Shown here one piece after another: positions 33,783 through 40,918 of a stretch of 52,232 nt of DNA; position 1 is the first letter of the stretch; every line of letters begins with the position of its first letter. The translations under genes were made by a program, and so were the position numbers. The stretch covers positions 26,455-78,686 of the forward strand of contig DDVW01000075.1 of assembly GCA_002345545.1 (NCBI GenBank), read 5' to 3'. The notes beneath the pieces are model-generated. The model was not told the DNA's origin. It made no database searches and saw nothing but the letters and a program-made list of their open reading frames with translations. The DNA comes from Stenotrophomonas sp. UBA2302. Lineage in GTDB: Bacteria > Pseudomonadota > Gammaproteobacteria > Xanthomonadales > Xanthomonadaceae.

Positions 33783-34445
33783 ATGGATTACCAATTGCTG
33801 TTGTTGTTGCACCTGTTGATCGGCGGCTACTGGCTGGGCGGTGACCTGGGTGTGTTCTACATCGCCGGCAAGATCGCCGACCCGGCGCAGCCGCTGCCGG
33901 TGCGCCTGTTCTCGGCCAAGGCGATGATGCTGTTGGACATGGTTCCGCGCACCTGCCTGATCATGGCACTTGGCACCGGCCTGACCGTGGCCACGCAGGC
34001 CGGCCTGCTGCCGCTGAAGGGCTGGCTGTGGCTGGTATGGCTGGGCACGCTGGCTTGGCTCGGCCTCGCTTGGGCAGCCTTCCTGAAGGAACACTCGGCT
34101 GCCGGCCTGCGCATCGCGCGTGTGGATTTCTACCTGCGCCTGCTGGTGCTGGTGGGCTGCGTGGCCGCCGGCATCGACGCGCTGGGCGACGGCGGCTATG
34201 TGCTGCAGAGCCGTTGGCTGGGTGCCAAGCTGATCCTGCTGGCCGGCATCATCAGCATGGGGCTGCTGGTACGCATCCAGCTGCGTCCGTTTGGCCCGCT
34301 GTTCGGCAAGGTGGTCACCGGCACCGCCAGCGATGCCGACCAGCAGGCGCTCAAGCAGCTGATAGCGCGGGTGAAGATCCCGGTGCTGTGCATCTGGTTG
34401 ATCATCCTGACCATCATGGTGCTGGGCAAGCTCAAGCCGTTCTGA
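33783..34445 (+). CDS. Membrane protein of the four-copy local family, member D
   Basis: This 220-residue protein has about six hydrophobic helices and the clearest family pattern: LLLLHLLIGGYWLGGDLGVFYI at the start, LLDMVPRTCLIMALGTGL near residues 49-66, and GKLKPF at the C-terminus. It follows the TonB receptor gene by 61 bp across a terminator-like hairpin. GGAG lies 7 bp before ATG 33783. Function unknown; the conserved His of helix 1 and the DMVPR loop suggest a bound cofactor or metal. Confidence 0.8.
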   Translation: MDYQLLLLLHLLIGGYWLGGDLGVFYIAGKIADPAQPLPVRLFSAKAMMLLDMVPRTCLIMALGTGLTVATQAGLLPLKGWLWLVWLGTLAWLGLAWAAFLKEHSAAGLRIARVDFYLRLLVLVGCVAAGIDALGDGGYVLQSRWLGAKLILLAGIISMGLLVRIQLRPFGPLFGKVVTGTASDADQQALKQLIARVKIPVLCIWLIILTIMVLGKLKPF

Positions 34446-34462
34446 ATCCTGCACGGTGGCGT

Positions 34463-34500
34463 ATACGACGAAGGCCCGCGCAAACGGGCCTTCGTCGTAT
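34463..34500. terminator. Strong hairpin after membrane protein D
   Basis: A perfect 16-bp stem (ATACGACGAAGGCCCG with its complement) around a 6-nt loop, 18 bp after the stop of member D. There is no long T tract, but the stem strength and place between convergent genes suggest transcription termination. Confidence 0.6.
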
Positions 34501-34518
34501 CAACTCTCCACCCAATGC

Positions 34519-34698
34519 TCAGGCCTTCATAGCCCGGGCCAGTGCAGAGTACCCGGCAGCATTGGCTGCCTTCGCAGAAACGGCGAAAGCCACAAGACAG
34601 GCGTCATCATCAGATGGCAGGACTACCATCACGCCGGCACCATCGGCTTCGCGGTTTGCTCCGCCCGTGCCGGCGTGAATGATGGCTGCCGCCTGCAA
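34519..34698 (-). CDS. Short frame resembling a GlcG/HbpS (haem-binding) family protein, possibly a remnant
   Basis: A 59-residue frame from TTG 34698 reads AAIIHAGTGGANREADG, MVVLPSDDDACLVAFAV, then SAKAANAAGYSALARAM before TGA at 34519. The pattern (AAxII, A..G, V-D-D..LVAFA, AKAA) recalls the GlcG/HbpS family, whose members are about 130-160 residues and include haem-binding proteins. There is no ribosome-binding site and the start is weak, so it may be a truncated gene tail or a small protein translated with the MFS gene ending 6 bp upstream. The similarity is judged by eye and is weak. Confidence 0.3.
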   Translation of the reverse strand: MQAAAIIHAGTGGANREADGAGVMVVLPSDDDACLVAFAVSAKAANAAGYSALARAMKA

Positions 34699-34703
34699 AC
34701 GGC

Positions 34704-35987
34704 TCAGGCCACGCCGCGTACCGCCGCCGAATCCACGCCCGGCTGGCCTCCCTCGCCTGCCGTCGTCGCAAACGCCAAGCGCCGCTCATCACGGACGAAG
34801 AACGAAGCCAGCAGACCAATCGCTACCAGCACCGCGATCACCGTGAATGCCAGATGGTAGTTGCCAAAGTGATCAAACATCACCGCCGTCAGCCAGATGC
34901 CCAAGCCCGCCGAGGTGGCATCCAACAGCGAGATAGTGCCAAGGATCTTGCCCGCCGCGCTGAGCCCGAAGGCTTCGACAATCTGCAGCTGCAAGATCGC
35001 GTACAGCCCGCCCCAGCCCAAACCCATCACGATCAGGCCAGTCCACAAAAGGCTGGCCTGCTGCAGCGCGATGATCACCGCACCCACCGCCATCAGCGCC
35101 ACATTGCAGACAAATACCTTCTTGGATGTGGTCACATCGGCCAGAAAGCCGAACAGGAACTTGCCGGCCATGCCCAGCCCGAACAGCAGGAACATGCCAT
35201 CGGCCGCCTGCTTGCCGCTGAAACCCAGATCCTTCATGTTGAGGATCAGGTGCGACGACAGCGACATGATTCCCCAGAACGTGGTCACCGCTACCAACGC
35301 CAACGCCCAGAAGGTGCGCGTGCGCAGGGCCTGGCGGTAACTCAGGTCAGGCAGCAGGCTGCAGCGCCCCGGGCTGCTGGTGGCCACGGTTTGGCCCTCG
35401 CCCCAACGCCTCAGGCCCTTGCCATCGGGCGAACGCACCAGTGCCAGGCACAGCACGAACAGTGCCATCGGGATCACCGCCATCAGCAGGAAACTGCCGC
35501 GCCAGCCATGCTCGGGTAACAAGGCGACGATGATCTTCGGCACCAGCATGCCGCCCAGGCTGCTGCCCACCAGCGCGATGCCCAGCGCGGTACCACGGCG
35601 GGTCTGGAACCACTGCGAGACCATGATCACCGCAACGCTCAGGCCGCTGCTCACGACCACCGCGGCAAAGCCAACATGGATCAGGTAGACATGGGCGATG
35701 GAGTGCACCTGCGAGTAGGCCGCGTACAGAACCGCCAGCAGCACACTGCCGAACAGGGCCAGGCTGCGTACCCCGATGCGATCGATCAGGGCGCCGACGA
35801 ACGGCGACATCAGCGCAGCCAGCAGCAGGTTGAACATGTCGCGGAACTTTAGCTGGCCTCGGCTCCAGCCGAACTCTTCCAGCAGCGAGGGATCGAAGGC
35901 GGTGATCCCGGTCATGGTCATGCCATTGGAAATCGCCAGCATCAGCATGGCCACGATGCAGATCAGCCACGGGTAGAAACGTTTCAT
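34704..35987 (-). CDS. MFS transporter, copy 2
   Basis: This 427-residue 12-helix major facilitator begins MKRFYPWLICIVAMLMLAIS, carries GALIDRIGVRSL in loop 2-3 and ends in an extra soluble tail after FVRDERR. It is paralogous to the MFS protein at 9445 along its full length. The start at 35987 corresponds exactly to that of copy 1; the much longer open frame upstream overlaps the regulatory region and GntR gene and is not supported. A TGTCCGGACA core lies 50 bp upstream. It probably imports a pathway intermediate that differs from that of copy 1. Confidence 0.9.
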   Translation of the reverse strand: MKRFYPWLICIVAMLMLAISNGMTMTGITAFDPSLLEEFGWSRGQLKFRDMFNLLLAALMSPFVGALIDRIGVRSLALFGSVLLAVLYAAYSQVHSIAHVYLIHVGFAAVVVSSGLSVAVIMVSQWFQTRRGTALGIALVGSSLGGMLVPKIIVALLPEHGWRGSFLLMAVIPMALFVLCLALVRSPDGKGLRRWGEGQTVATSSPGRCSLLPDLSYRQALRTRTFWALALVAVTTFWGIMSLSSHLILNMKDLGFSGKQAADGMFLLFGLGMAGKFLFGFLADVTTSKKVFVCNVALMAVGAVIIALQQASLLWTGLIVMGLGWGGLYAILQLQIVEAFGLSAAGKILGTISLLDATSAGLGIWLTAVMFDHFGNYHLAFTVIAVLVAIGLLASFFVRDERRLAFATTAGEGGQPGVDSAAVRGVA

Positions 35988-36037
35988 CGGCACACCTGTT
36001 GCGAAAGGGTGAACGGGAACGCATGCCACTACAACAA

Positions 36038-36047
36038 TGTCCGGACA
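36038..36047. promoter_or_regulatory. Operator core (TGTCCGGACA class)
   Basis: The 10-bp core TGTCCGGACA, without the longer flanking dyad seen at other sites (AA before, AA after). It lies in the 171-bp gap between the divergent MFS (start 35987) and GntR (start 36159) genes. Confidence 0.6.
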
Positions 36048-36105
36048 AAGAATGGCACAGAGCGGATGCCGGATGTAGCCCACAGCGATGATTGCAGTGC
36101 CGGTC

Positions 36106-36127
36106 AAATATAGATATATAGATATAA
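36106..36127. promoter_or_regulatory. AT-rich element before the second GntR gene (TGATATATCA class)
   Basis: The sequence TATAGATA occurs twice in tandem, giving ATAGATATATAGATAT, related to the arms of the 29684 palindrome but arranged as direct repeats. It is followed by TAACATTAAG, also found before the first GntR gene. It lies about 32-53 bp upstream of the GTG start and could hold the promoter -10 region and an autoregulatory site. Confidence 0.5.
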
Positions 36128-36158
36128 CATTAAGATCAAAGGTCTGGCCGACACCATC

Positions 36159-36953
36159 GTGAATCCGTTCACCACCCAATCCCTGGAGGGCATCCTCCGC
36201 CGCGACGTGCACACGCCGCTCTATCACCAGCTGCAGGGCTTCCTGCGCGGACTGATCGAGCGCGGCGAGGTCGCCGATGGCGAGCAGCTGCCGCGTGAGG
36301 AGGAGCTGGCCCGGCGCCTGCGCATCTCGCGGGTGACGGTGCGTCAGGCCCTGCAGATCCTGGCCGACGACGGCCTGCTGGTGCGCCAGCGGGGCCGCGG
36401 CACCCGCGTGGTCGGTGGCAAGGGACGCAGTTCGGCGATCCCGATGCCGCTGAAGACGCCGCTGGGCGAGCTGATCCACAGCCTCGACACGCTGGCCGGC
36501 AATACCCAGGTGCGCCTGCTCGGCTGGGAGCGTGTTGTGCCGCCGGAACCGGTCCGCGTGCAGTTCGGCAGCGGCCCGGACGAGCCGCTGGTGCGCTGCG
36601 TGCGCGTGCGTTCGCGTCATGGCCATCCGTTCGGCTACTACGCCAGCTGGACCCGCACTGCGCATCCGGACTTCAACGCCGAGAACCTGGCCTATGGCTC
36701 GCGGATCGCGCTGTTCCGCCGCTGCGGCATCCGCTTCGTCCAGGTCCGGCAGACCGTGTCGGCGTTGCGGGTGGGCGCGCTGACCGCGCTGCACCTGCAG
36801 ATGTCACCCGGACAGGCGGTGATGACGCTGGAACGCCGCTCCTACGGCGATGAGCAGCAACTGCTGGACCTGCTGGAAATCCAGTACCGCCCCGACCAGC
36901 TGCGCTACCAGATGCGCCTGGACTATGAAGCCAACCCGGAGACTTCTGTTTGA
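36159..36953 (+). CDS. GntR-family transcriptional regulator, HutC subfamily, copy 2
   Basis: This 264-residue regulator has the winged helix (TPLYHQLQGFLRGLIERGEV, PREEELARRLRISRVTVRQAL, GLLVRQRGRGTRVV) and a UTRA domain (VVPPEPVRVQF, FGYYASWTRT, LLDLLEIQYRPDQ). It is a paralogue of the regulator at 26184. The start is GTG 36159; no ATG precedes the helix-turn-helix. The stop TGA is shared with the TTG start of the LeuC-type gene, so regulator and enzyme are co-translated. Its ligand is probably a substrate or product of the hydratase encoded behind it. Confidence 0.92.
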   Translation: MNPFTTQSLEGILRRDVHTPLYHQLQGFLRGLIERGEVADGEQLPREEELARRLRISRVTVRQALQILADDGLLVRQRGRGTRVVGGKGRSSAIPMPLKTPLGELIHSLDTLAGNTQVRLLGWERVVPPEPVRVQFGSGPDEPLVRCVRVRSRHGHPFGYYASWTRTAHPDFNAENLAYGSRIALFRRCGIRFVQVRQTVSALRVGALTALHLQMSPGQAVMTLERRSYGDEQQLLDLLEIQYRPDQLRYQMRLDYEANPETSV

Positions 36954-38221
36954 GCGCAACACTTGCCGAAAAGATCCTCGCCCGCGCCTGCGGACGTGAA
37001 GCCGTGCGCGCCGGTGAGATCCTCACCGCGAAACTCGACCTGCTGATGATGCATGACTCCGGTGGGCCGCGGCGGGTGGCGTCACGGCTGGAAAAGCTCG
37101 GCGCCAGGGTGTGGGATCCGGACAAGGTGGTGGTGGTCTCGGACCACTTCGTGCCCGCGGTGGATATGGAAAGCGCGGACATCCTGGCGCTCACCCGCCG
37201 CTGGGCGCAGGCCCATGGCATCACCCATTACGACATGCTCGGCATCTGCCACGTGGTGCTGCAGGAACACGGCCACGTGCAGCCGGGCATGTTCTGCGTC
37301 GGTGGTGATTCGCACTCGCCCAGCGGTGGCGCGTTCGGCGCGTTCATGGTCGGCATGGGCGCCACCGACATCACCGGCGCACTGGTCACCGGCGAAGTCT
37401 GGCTGCGCGTGCCGCAGACCACCCGCGTGCAGCTGGACGGCACCCTCGCCACCGGCGTCAGCGCCAAGGACGTGATGTTGATGCTGTGCGCCGCGCACGG
37501 CATGGGCAACGAAGGCCAGGTGTTCGAGTACGGCGGCAGCGCGGTGCAGGCCATGCCGATGCACGAGCGCCTGACCCTGTGCAACATGGCTGCCGAACTG
37601 GGCGCGGAAACCGGCATCGTCGAGCCGGATGCGACAACGCTGGCGGCACTGGAGGCGGCCGGCAAGCCGTTCCACGGCGATCTGGCGCACTGGCGCAGCG
37701 ATACCGACGCCCGTTACCTGCATCACTACCGCTACGACGCCGCGCACATCGCGCCGCACGTGGCCGCCCCGCACAGCCCGGCCAACAGCCGGCCGGTCGA
37801 TGAGCACGGCAAGGTCCACATCGATCAGGCCTATATCGGCGCCTGCACCGGCGCCAAGCTGACCGACCTGCGCATGGCCGCCGAAGTGCTCAAGGGCCGC
37901 AAGGTCGCCAAGGGCACGCGCCTGCTGATCGCCCCGGCCTCGGTGGCGATGACCGCGCAGGCCGCCGCCGAAGGCACGCTGGCCACGCTGACCGAGGCCG
38001 GTGCCATCCTGCTGCCGTCTGGCTGCGGCGCCTGCGCCGGCATGGGCGCGGGCATGCTCAGCAGCGGCGAGGTGTGCATGTCCACCACGGCGCGCAACTT
38101 CAAGGGCCGCATGGGCTCGGCCGAGGCGCAGGTCTATCTCGGCTCGCCGTACTCGGTGGCCGCCGCGGCGGTGAAGGGCGAAATCTGCGATCCGCGCGAA
38201 CTGCTGGGAGAAAGCGCATGA
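36950..38221 (+). CDS. LeuC/homoaconitase-type hydro-lyase, large subunit
   Basis: This 423-residue protein is the large subunit of an aconitase-superfamily hydro-lyase. The 4Fe-4S cysteines are visible: Cys299 in IGACTGAK, Cys359 and Cys362 in SGCGACAGMG. Other family parts are VVVVSDHFVPAVD, FCVGGDSHSPSGGAFG and ATDITGALVTGEVW. Relatives include isopropylmalate isomerase, homoaconitase and 2,3-dimethylmalate dehydratase. No leuA or leuB is near, and it is controlled with a GntR gene, so a catabolic role hydrating a substituted maleate is likely. The start is TTG 36950, overlapping the GntR stop; the next ATG is well inside the protein. The stop overlaps the small-subunit start. Confidence 0.92.
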   Translation: MSATLAEKILARACGREAVRAGEILTAKLDLLMMHDSGGPRRVASRLEKLGARVWDPDKVVVVSDHFVPAVDMESADILALTRRWAQAHGITHYDMLGICHVVLQEHGHVQPGMFCVGGDSHSPSGGAFGAFMVGMGATDITGALVTGEVWLRVPQTTRVQLDGTLATGVSAKDVMLMLCAAHGMGNEGQVFEYGGSAVQAMPMHERLTLCNMAAELGAETGIVEPDATTLAALEAAGKPFHGDLAHWRSDTDARYLHHYRYDAAHIAPHVAAPHSPANSRPVDEHGKVHIDQAYIGACTGAKLTDLRMAAEVLKGRKVAKGTRLLIAPASVAMTAQAAAEGTLATLTEAGAILLPSGCGACAGMGAGMLSSGEVCMSTTARNFKGRMGSAEAQVYLGSPYSVAAAAVKGEICDPRELLGESA

Positions 38222-38715
38222 ATGTCCGTGGCAAGGCCTTCGTCTTCGGCGACCGCATCGATACCGATGTGCTCGCGCCCGGCCCGTACATGCGCGAACC
38301 GCTGTCCGTGCTGGCCAGCCACTGCCTGGAAGCGGTCGACCCGCACTTCGCCGGGGAAGTGCGGCGCGGTGATATCGTCGTCGGCGGCGAGTCGTTCGGC
38401 ATCGGCTCCTCGCGCGAGCAGGCGGTGCAGGCGCTGGCCGAACTGGGCGTCGGCGCCATCGTCGCGCGCTCGTTCGCGCGCATCTTCTATCGCAACGCGC
38501 TCAACCTCGGCGTACCGGCACTGGTCTGTACGGATCTGGAAGTGTCGCGCGGCGATGCGCTGGAAGTGCGACCGGTCGAAGGCCGCATCCTCAACCACAG
38601 TACCGGCCGCGAATTTTCCTGCGAGAAGATCCCCGCCGAACTGATGGACATCGTCGCCGGCGGCGGGCTGATGCCATGGCTGGAACGCAAACTCGCCGCG
38701 GAAAGACGCCCATGA
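38218..38715 (+). CDS. LeuD/homoaconitase-type hydro-lyase, small subunit
   Basis: This 165-residue swivelling-domain subunit begins MNVRGKAFVFGDRIDTDVLAPGPYM and has the conserved FGIGSSREQAVQAL (residues 60-73) that binds substrate carboxylates. Length and motifs fit archaeal-type homoaconitase/LeuD and dimethylmalate dehydratase small subunits. The YMREPLSVLASHCLEAVDP loop, which sets specificity in this superfamily, differs from the YLK/R-type loops of standard LeuD. It overlaps the large-subunit gene and the following VOC gene by ATGA on both sides, so all three are co-translated. Confidence 0.92.
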   Translation: MNVRGKAFVFGDRIDTDVLAPGPYMREPLSVLASHCLEAVDPHFAGEVRRGDIVVGGESFGIGSSREQAVQALAELGVGAIVARSFARIFYRNALNLGVPALVCTDLEVSRGDALEVRPVEGRILNHSTGREFSCEKIPAELMDIVAGGGLMPWLERKLAAERRP

Positions 38716-39554
38716 AATCCGGAATTCTCCACGCCACCCTGATCGCCCCGCAGCTGCCGCCGGTGGTCGAGGCCTATGCCGCGCAGCTGTCGATGCGCGA
38801 GCACGCCCGCGGCAGCCTCGCTGCCGACGATGCCGCCGCGCTGGACCTGCCCGAGCTGGCCGGTGCCCCGTTCGTGTGGCTGGCCAACAGCGTCGGCGAA
38901 CCGGTGCTGCGCGTCATCGAGGACCCGCAGGCGGTGATCGGCGAACCGATGTTCCGCCACGGCTGGCTATCGCTGGAAGTGCTGGTCGGTGATGTCGACG
39001 CGTTGGCCGCCGGCCTGCAACCGCCGTTCACCGTGCTCGGCCCCGCCGCCAACCTCGAGCTCAGCGACGCCATCCGCGCCGCGCAGGTACTCGGTCCCTG
39101 CGGCGAGCTGCTCTACCTCACCCAGATCAAGGCACCGGTACCGCCGTTCGACCTGCCGATGACCGACGCCACCGTCGCGACCACCTTCATCGGGGTGATG
39201 ACCACACCCGATCGCGACGCCTCGCAACGCGCCTGGTCGGCATTGCTCGGTGCCCCGGGCTGGGCCTTCGACACCAAGATCACCGTACTCAACCGCGCCT
39301 ACGGCCGGCCGCTGGAAGGCAGCTACCCGGTGGCGGTGGTGCCGATGCCCGGGCAGTGCATGGTCGAGATCGACCAGGTGGAACTGCCAGCGGCCCCCGC
39401 CCGGCGCGCGGCTGGCACGCACAGCCTGTGCCTGCGCCTGCCGGCGGTGGACGACGCCGTCCTGCGTGCGGCCGGCTGGCAGGTGGCCGCCATCGGCAAT
39501 CGCCGCAGCTTGCGCGGCCCGGCCGGCGAGCATGTGGAACTGCTCGGCGCGTAA
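38712..39554 (+). CDS. VOC-like protein co-translated with the hydro-lyase
   Basis: This 280-residue protein has two related halves of VOC type: one with RHGWLSLEVLVGDVDALAAGL near residues 80-100, and a C-terminal part ending RSLRGPAGEHVELLGA, where the Glu could be a metal ligand. The N-terminus (KSGILHATLIAPQLPPVVEAY) has a His at the usual first metal position. It may be an isomerase, epimerase or lyase acting on the hydratase product. It is the last gene of the GntR-hydratase operon. The assignment is to fold level only. Confidence 0.65.
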   Translation: MKSGILHATLIAPQLPPVVEAYAAQLSMREHARGSLAADDAAALDLPELAGAPFVWLANSVGEPVLRVIEDPQAVIGEPMFRHGWLSLEVLVGDVDALAAGLQPPFTVLGPAANLELSDAIRAAQVLGPCGELLYLTQIKAPVPPFDLPMTDATVATTFIGVMTTPDRDASQRAWSALLGAPGWAFDTKITVLNRAYGRPLEGSYPVAVVPMPGQCMVEIDQVELPAAPARRAAGTHSLCLRLPAVDDAVLRAAGWQVAAIGNRRSLRGPAGEHVELLGA

Positions 39555-39604
39555 CCGCCGGTTGCCCGCGCTCCGCTATCGCCCGGAGCGCGGGGCGTTC
39601 GCAT

Positions 39605-40654
39605 TCAGCCGCCCAACGTGGTGGTGTCGATGACGAAACGGTATTTCACATCGCCCTTGAGCATGCGCTCGTAGGCATCGTTGATGCCGTCGGCGCGGAT
39701 CAGCTCGATATCGGCCACCACACCGTGTTCGGCGCAGAAATCCAGCATTTCCTGGGTTTCCGGAATACCGCCGATCAGCGAGCCGGCCAGCGTCCGGCGC
39801 TTCATGATCAGGTTGAACACCGCCGGTGACGGATGCGGCGTGGCCGGCGCGCCGACCAGCACCATCGCCCCATCGCGCTTGAGCAGCTGCAGGAACGCAT
39901 CCAGGTTGTGCGGCGCCGCCACGGTGTTGAGGATCAGATCGAAACTGGCGCCATGGGCGGCCATTTCCGCGGCGTTGCGGGATACCACCACCTCGTCGGC
40001 CCCCAGCGCCAGCGCCGCCTCGCGCTTGGAATCGGAGGTGGTGAAGGCCACCACATGCGCACCCAGCGCATGGGCCAGCTTCACCCCCATGTGCCCCAAC
40101 CCGCCGATGCCGACCACGCCCACCTTCTTGCCCGGCCCGGCCTTCCAGTGGCGCAGCGGTGACCAGGTGGTGATGCCGGCACACAGCAGCGGCGCCACCG
40201 CGGCCAGCTGCGTCTCGTCGTGGCGCACCCGCAGCACGTAGCGCTGGTCGACCACGATCTGTTGCGAATAGCCGCCCAGCGTGTGACCCGGTGCATCGGC
40301 GGTCGGTCCGTTGTAGGTGCCGACCATGCCGTCGCAGTAGTTCTCCAGCCCCTCATCGCACTCGGCGCACTGGCGGCAGCTGTCGACGATGCAGCCGACC
40401 CCGACCAGATCACCCGGCTGGAAGCCGCTGACCTCGGCCCCGACCGCCGCCACCTTGCCGACGATCTCGTGCCCGGGAACGCATGGAAACCGGGTGCCCG
40501 CCCATTCGGCACGCACCTGGTGGAGGTCGGAATGGCACACGCCGCAATAACTGATGGCGATCTGCACGTCGCGCGGGCCGGGCGTGCGGCGCTGGATCTG
40601 CATTGCCACCAGCGGCTGGTCGCCGGCATGGGCGCCGTAGGCATGGACAGTCAT
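39605..40654 (-). CDS. Zinc-dependent alcohol dehydrogenase (NADP-type, YahK/CAD-like)
   Basis: This 349-residue medium-chain dehydrogenase has the catalytic zinc site YCGVCHSDLHQVR with PGHEIVGKV, the structural zinc cysteines CRQCAECDEGLENYC, and the cofactor motif VGIGGLGHMGVKLA. It resembles the broad-range aldehyde reductases YahK and AdhC of the cinnamyl-alcohol-dehydrogenase branch. It is a single gene, convergent with the VOC-like gene and preceded by a 15-bp dyad. Whether it belongs to the catabolic region or is a general detoxifying enzyme is open; it lacks both palindrome classes. Confidence 0.93.
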   Translation of the reverse strand: MTVHAYGAHAGDQPLVAMQIQRRTPGPRDVQIAISYCGVCHSDLHQVRAEWAGTRFPCVPGHEIVGKVAAVGAEVSGFQPGDLVGVGCIVDSCRQCAECDEGLENYCDGMVGTYNGPTADAPGHTLGGYSQQIVVDQRYVLRVRHDETQLAAVAPLLCAGITTWSPLRHWKAGPGKKVGVVGIGGLGHMGVKLAHALGAHVVAFTTSDSKREAALALGADEVVVSRNAAEMAAHGASFDLILNTVAAPHNLDAFLQLLKRDGAMVLVGAPATPHPSPAVFNLIMKRRTLAGSLIGGIPETQEMLDFCAEHGVVADIELIRADGINDAYERMLKGDVKYRFVIDTTTLGG

Positions 40655-40918
40655 GGGAGGGTTCCTCGACGGATGGGATCATCCCATTGTCCCGCACCGC
40701 CGTGACCTGCGCGCACCCGCCCCGCATTTCGGCGCAATTGACCCTCATCACAGGACCGTCAAATAGCAAGCCGGGAAGTTCCCGCGACCCACCTCTAATT
40801 CATGTACTGGTTAGTTTGATATTCAGGGCAGGTTGCATCGGCTAACGGATAATTCACATCAGTCGACCGGCAGACGATTCGCGCCAGGCCGATCAAACCA
40901 ATAAAAAGGATCACTGTT
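40655..40918. promoter_or_regulatory. Divergent regulatory region between adh and ax21, with a 15-bp dyad
   Basis: Just upstream of the dehydrogenase gene the dyad ATGGGATCATCCCAT (40673-40687; 7-bp arms around one base) looks like an operator. The part near ax21 holds AT-rich stretches (about 40795-40856) and an AAGGAT ribosome-binding site before ATG 40919. No gene is seen in the gap. Confidence 0.5.

Noticed and set aside
36950..38715. Leucine biosynthesis leuCD
   Set aside because: No leuA or leuB nearby, TTG coupling to a GntR regulator, and a small-subunit specificity loop unlike standard LeuD. A catabolic hydro-lyase fits better.
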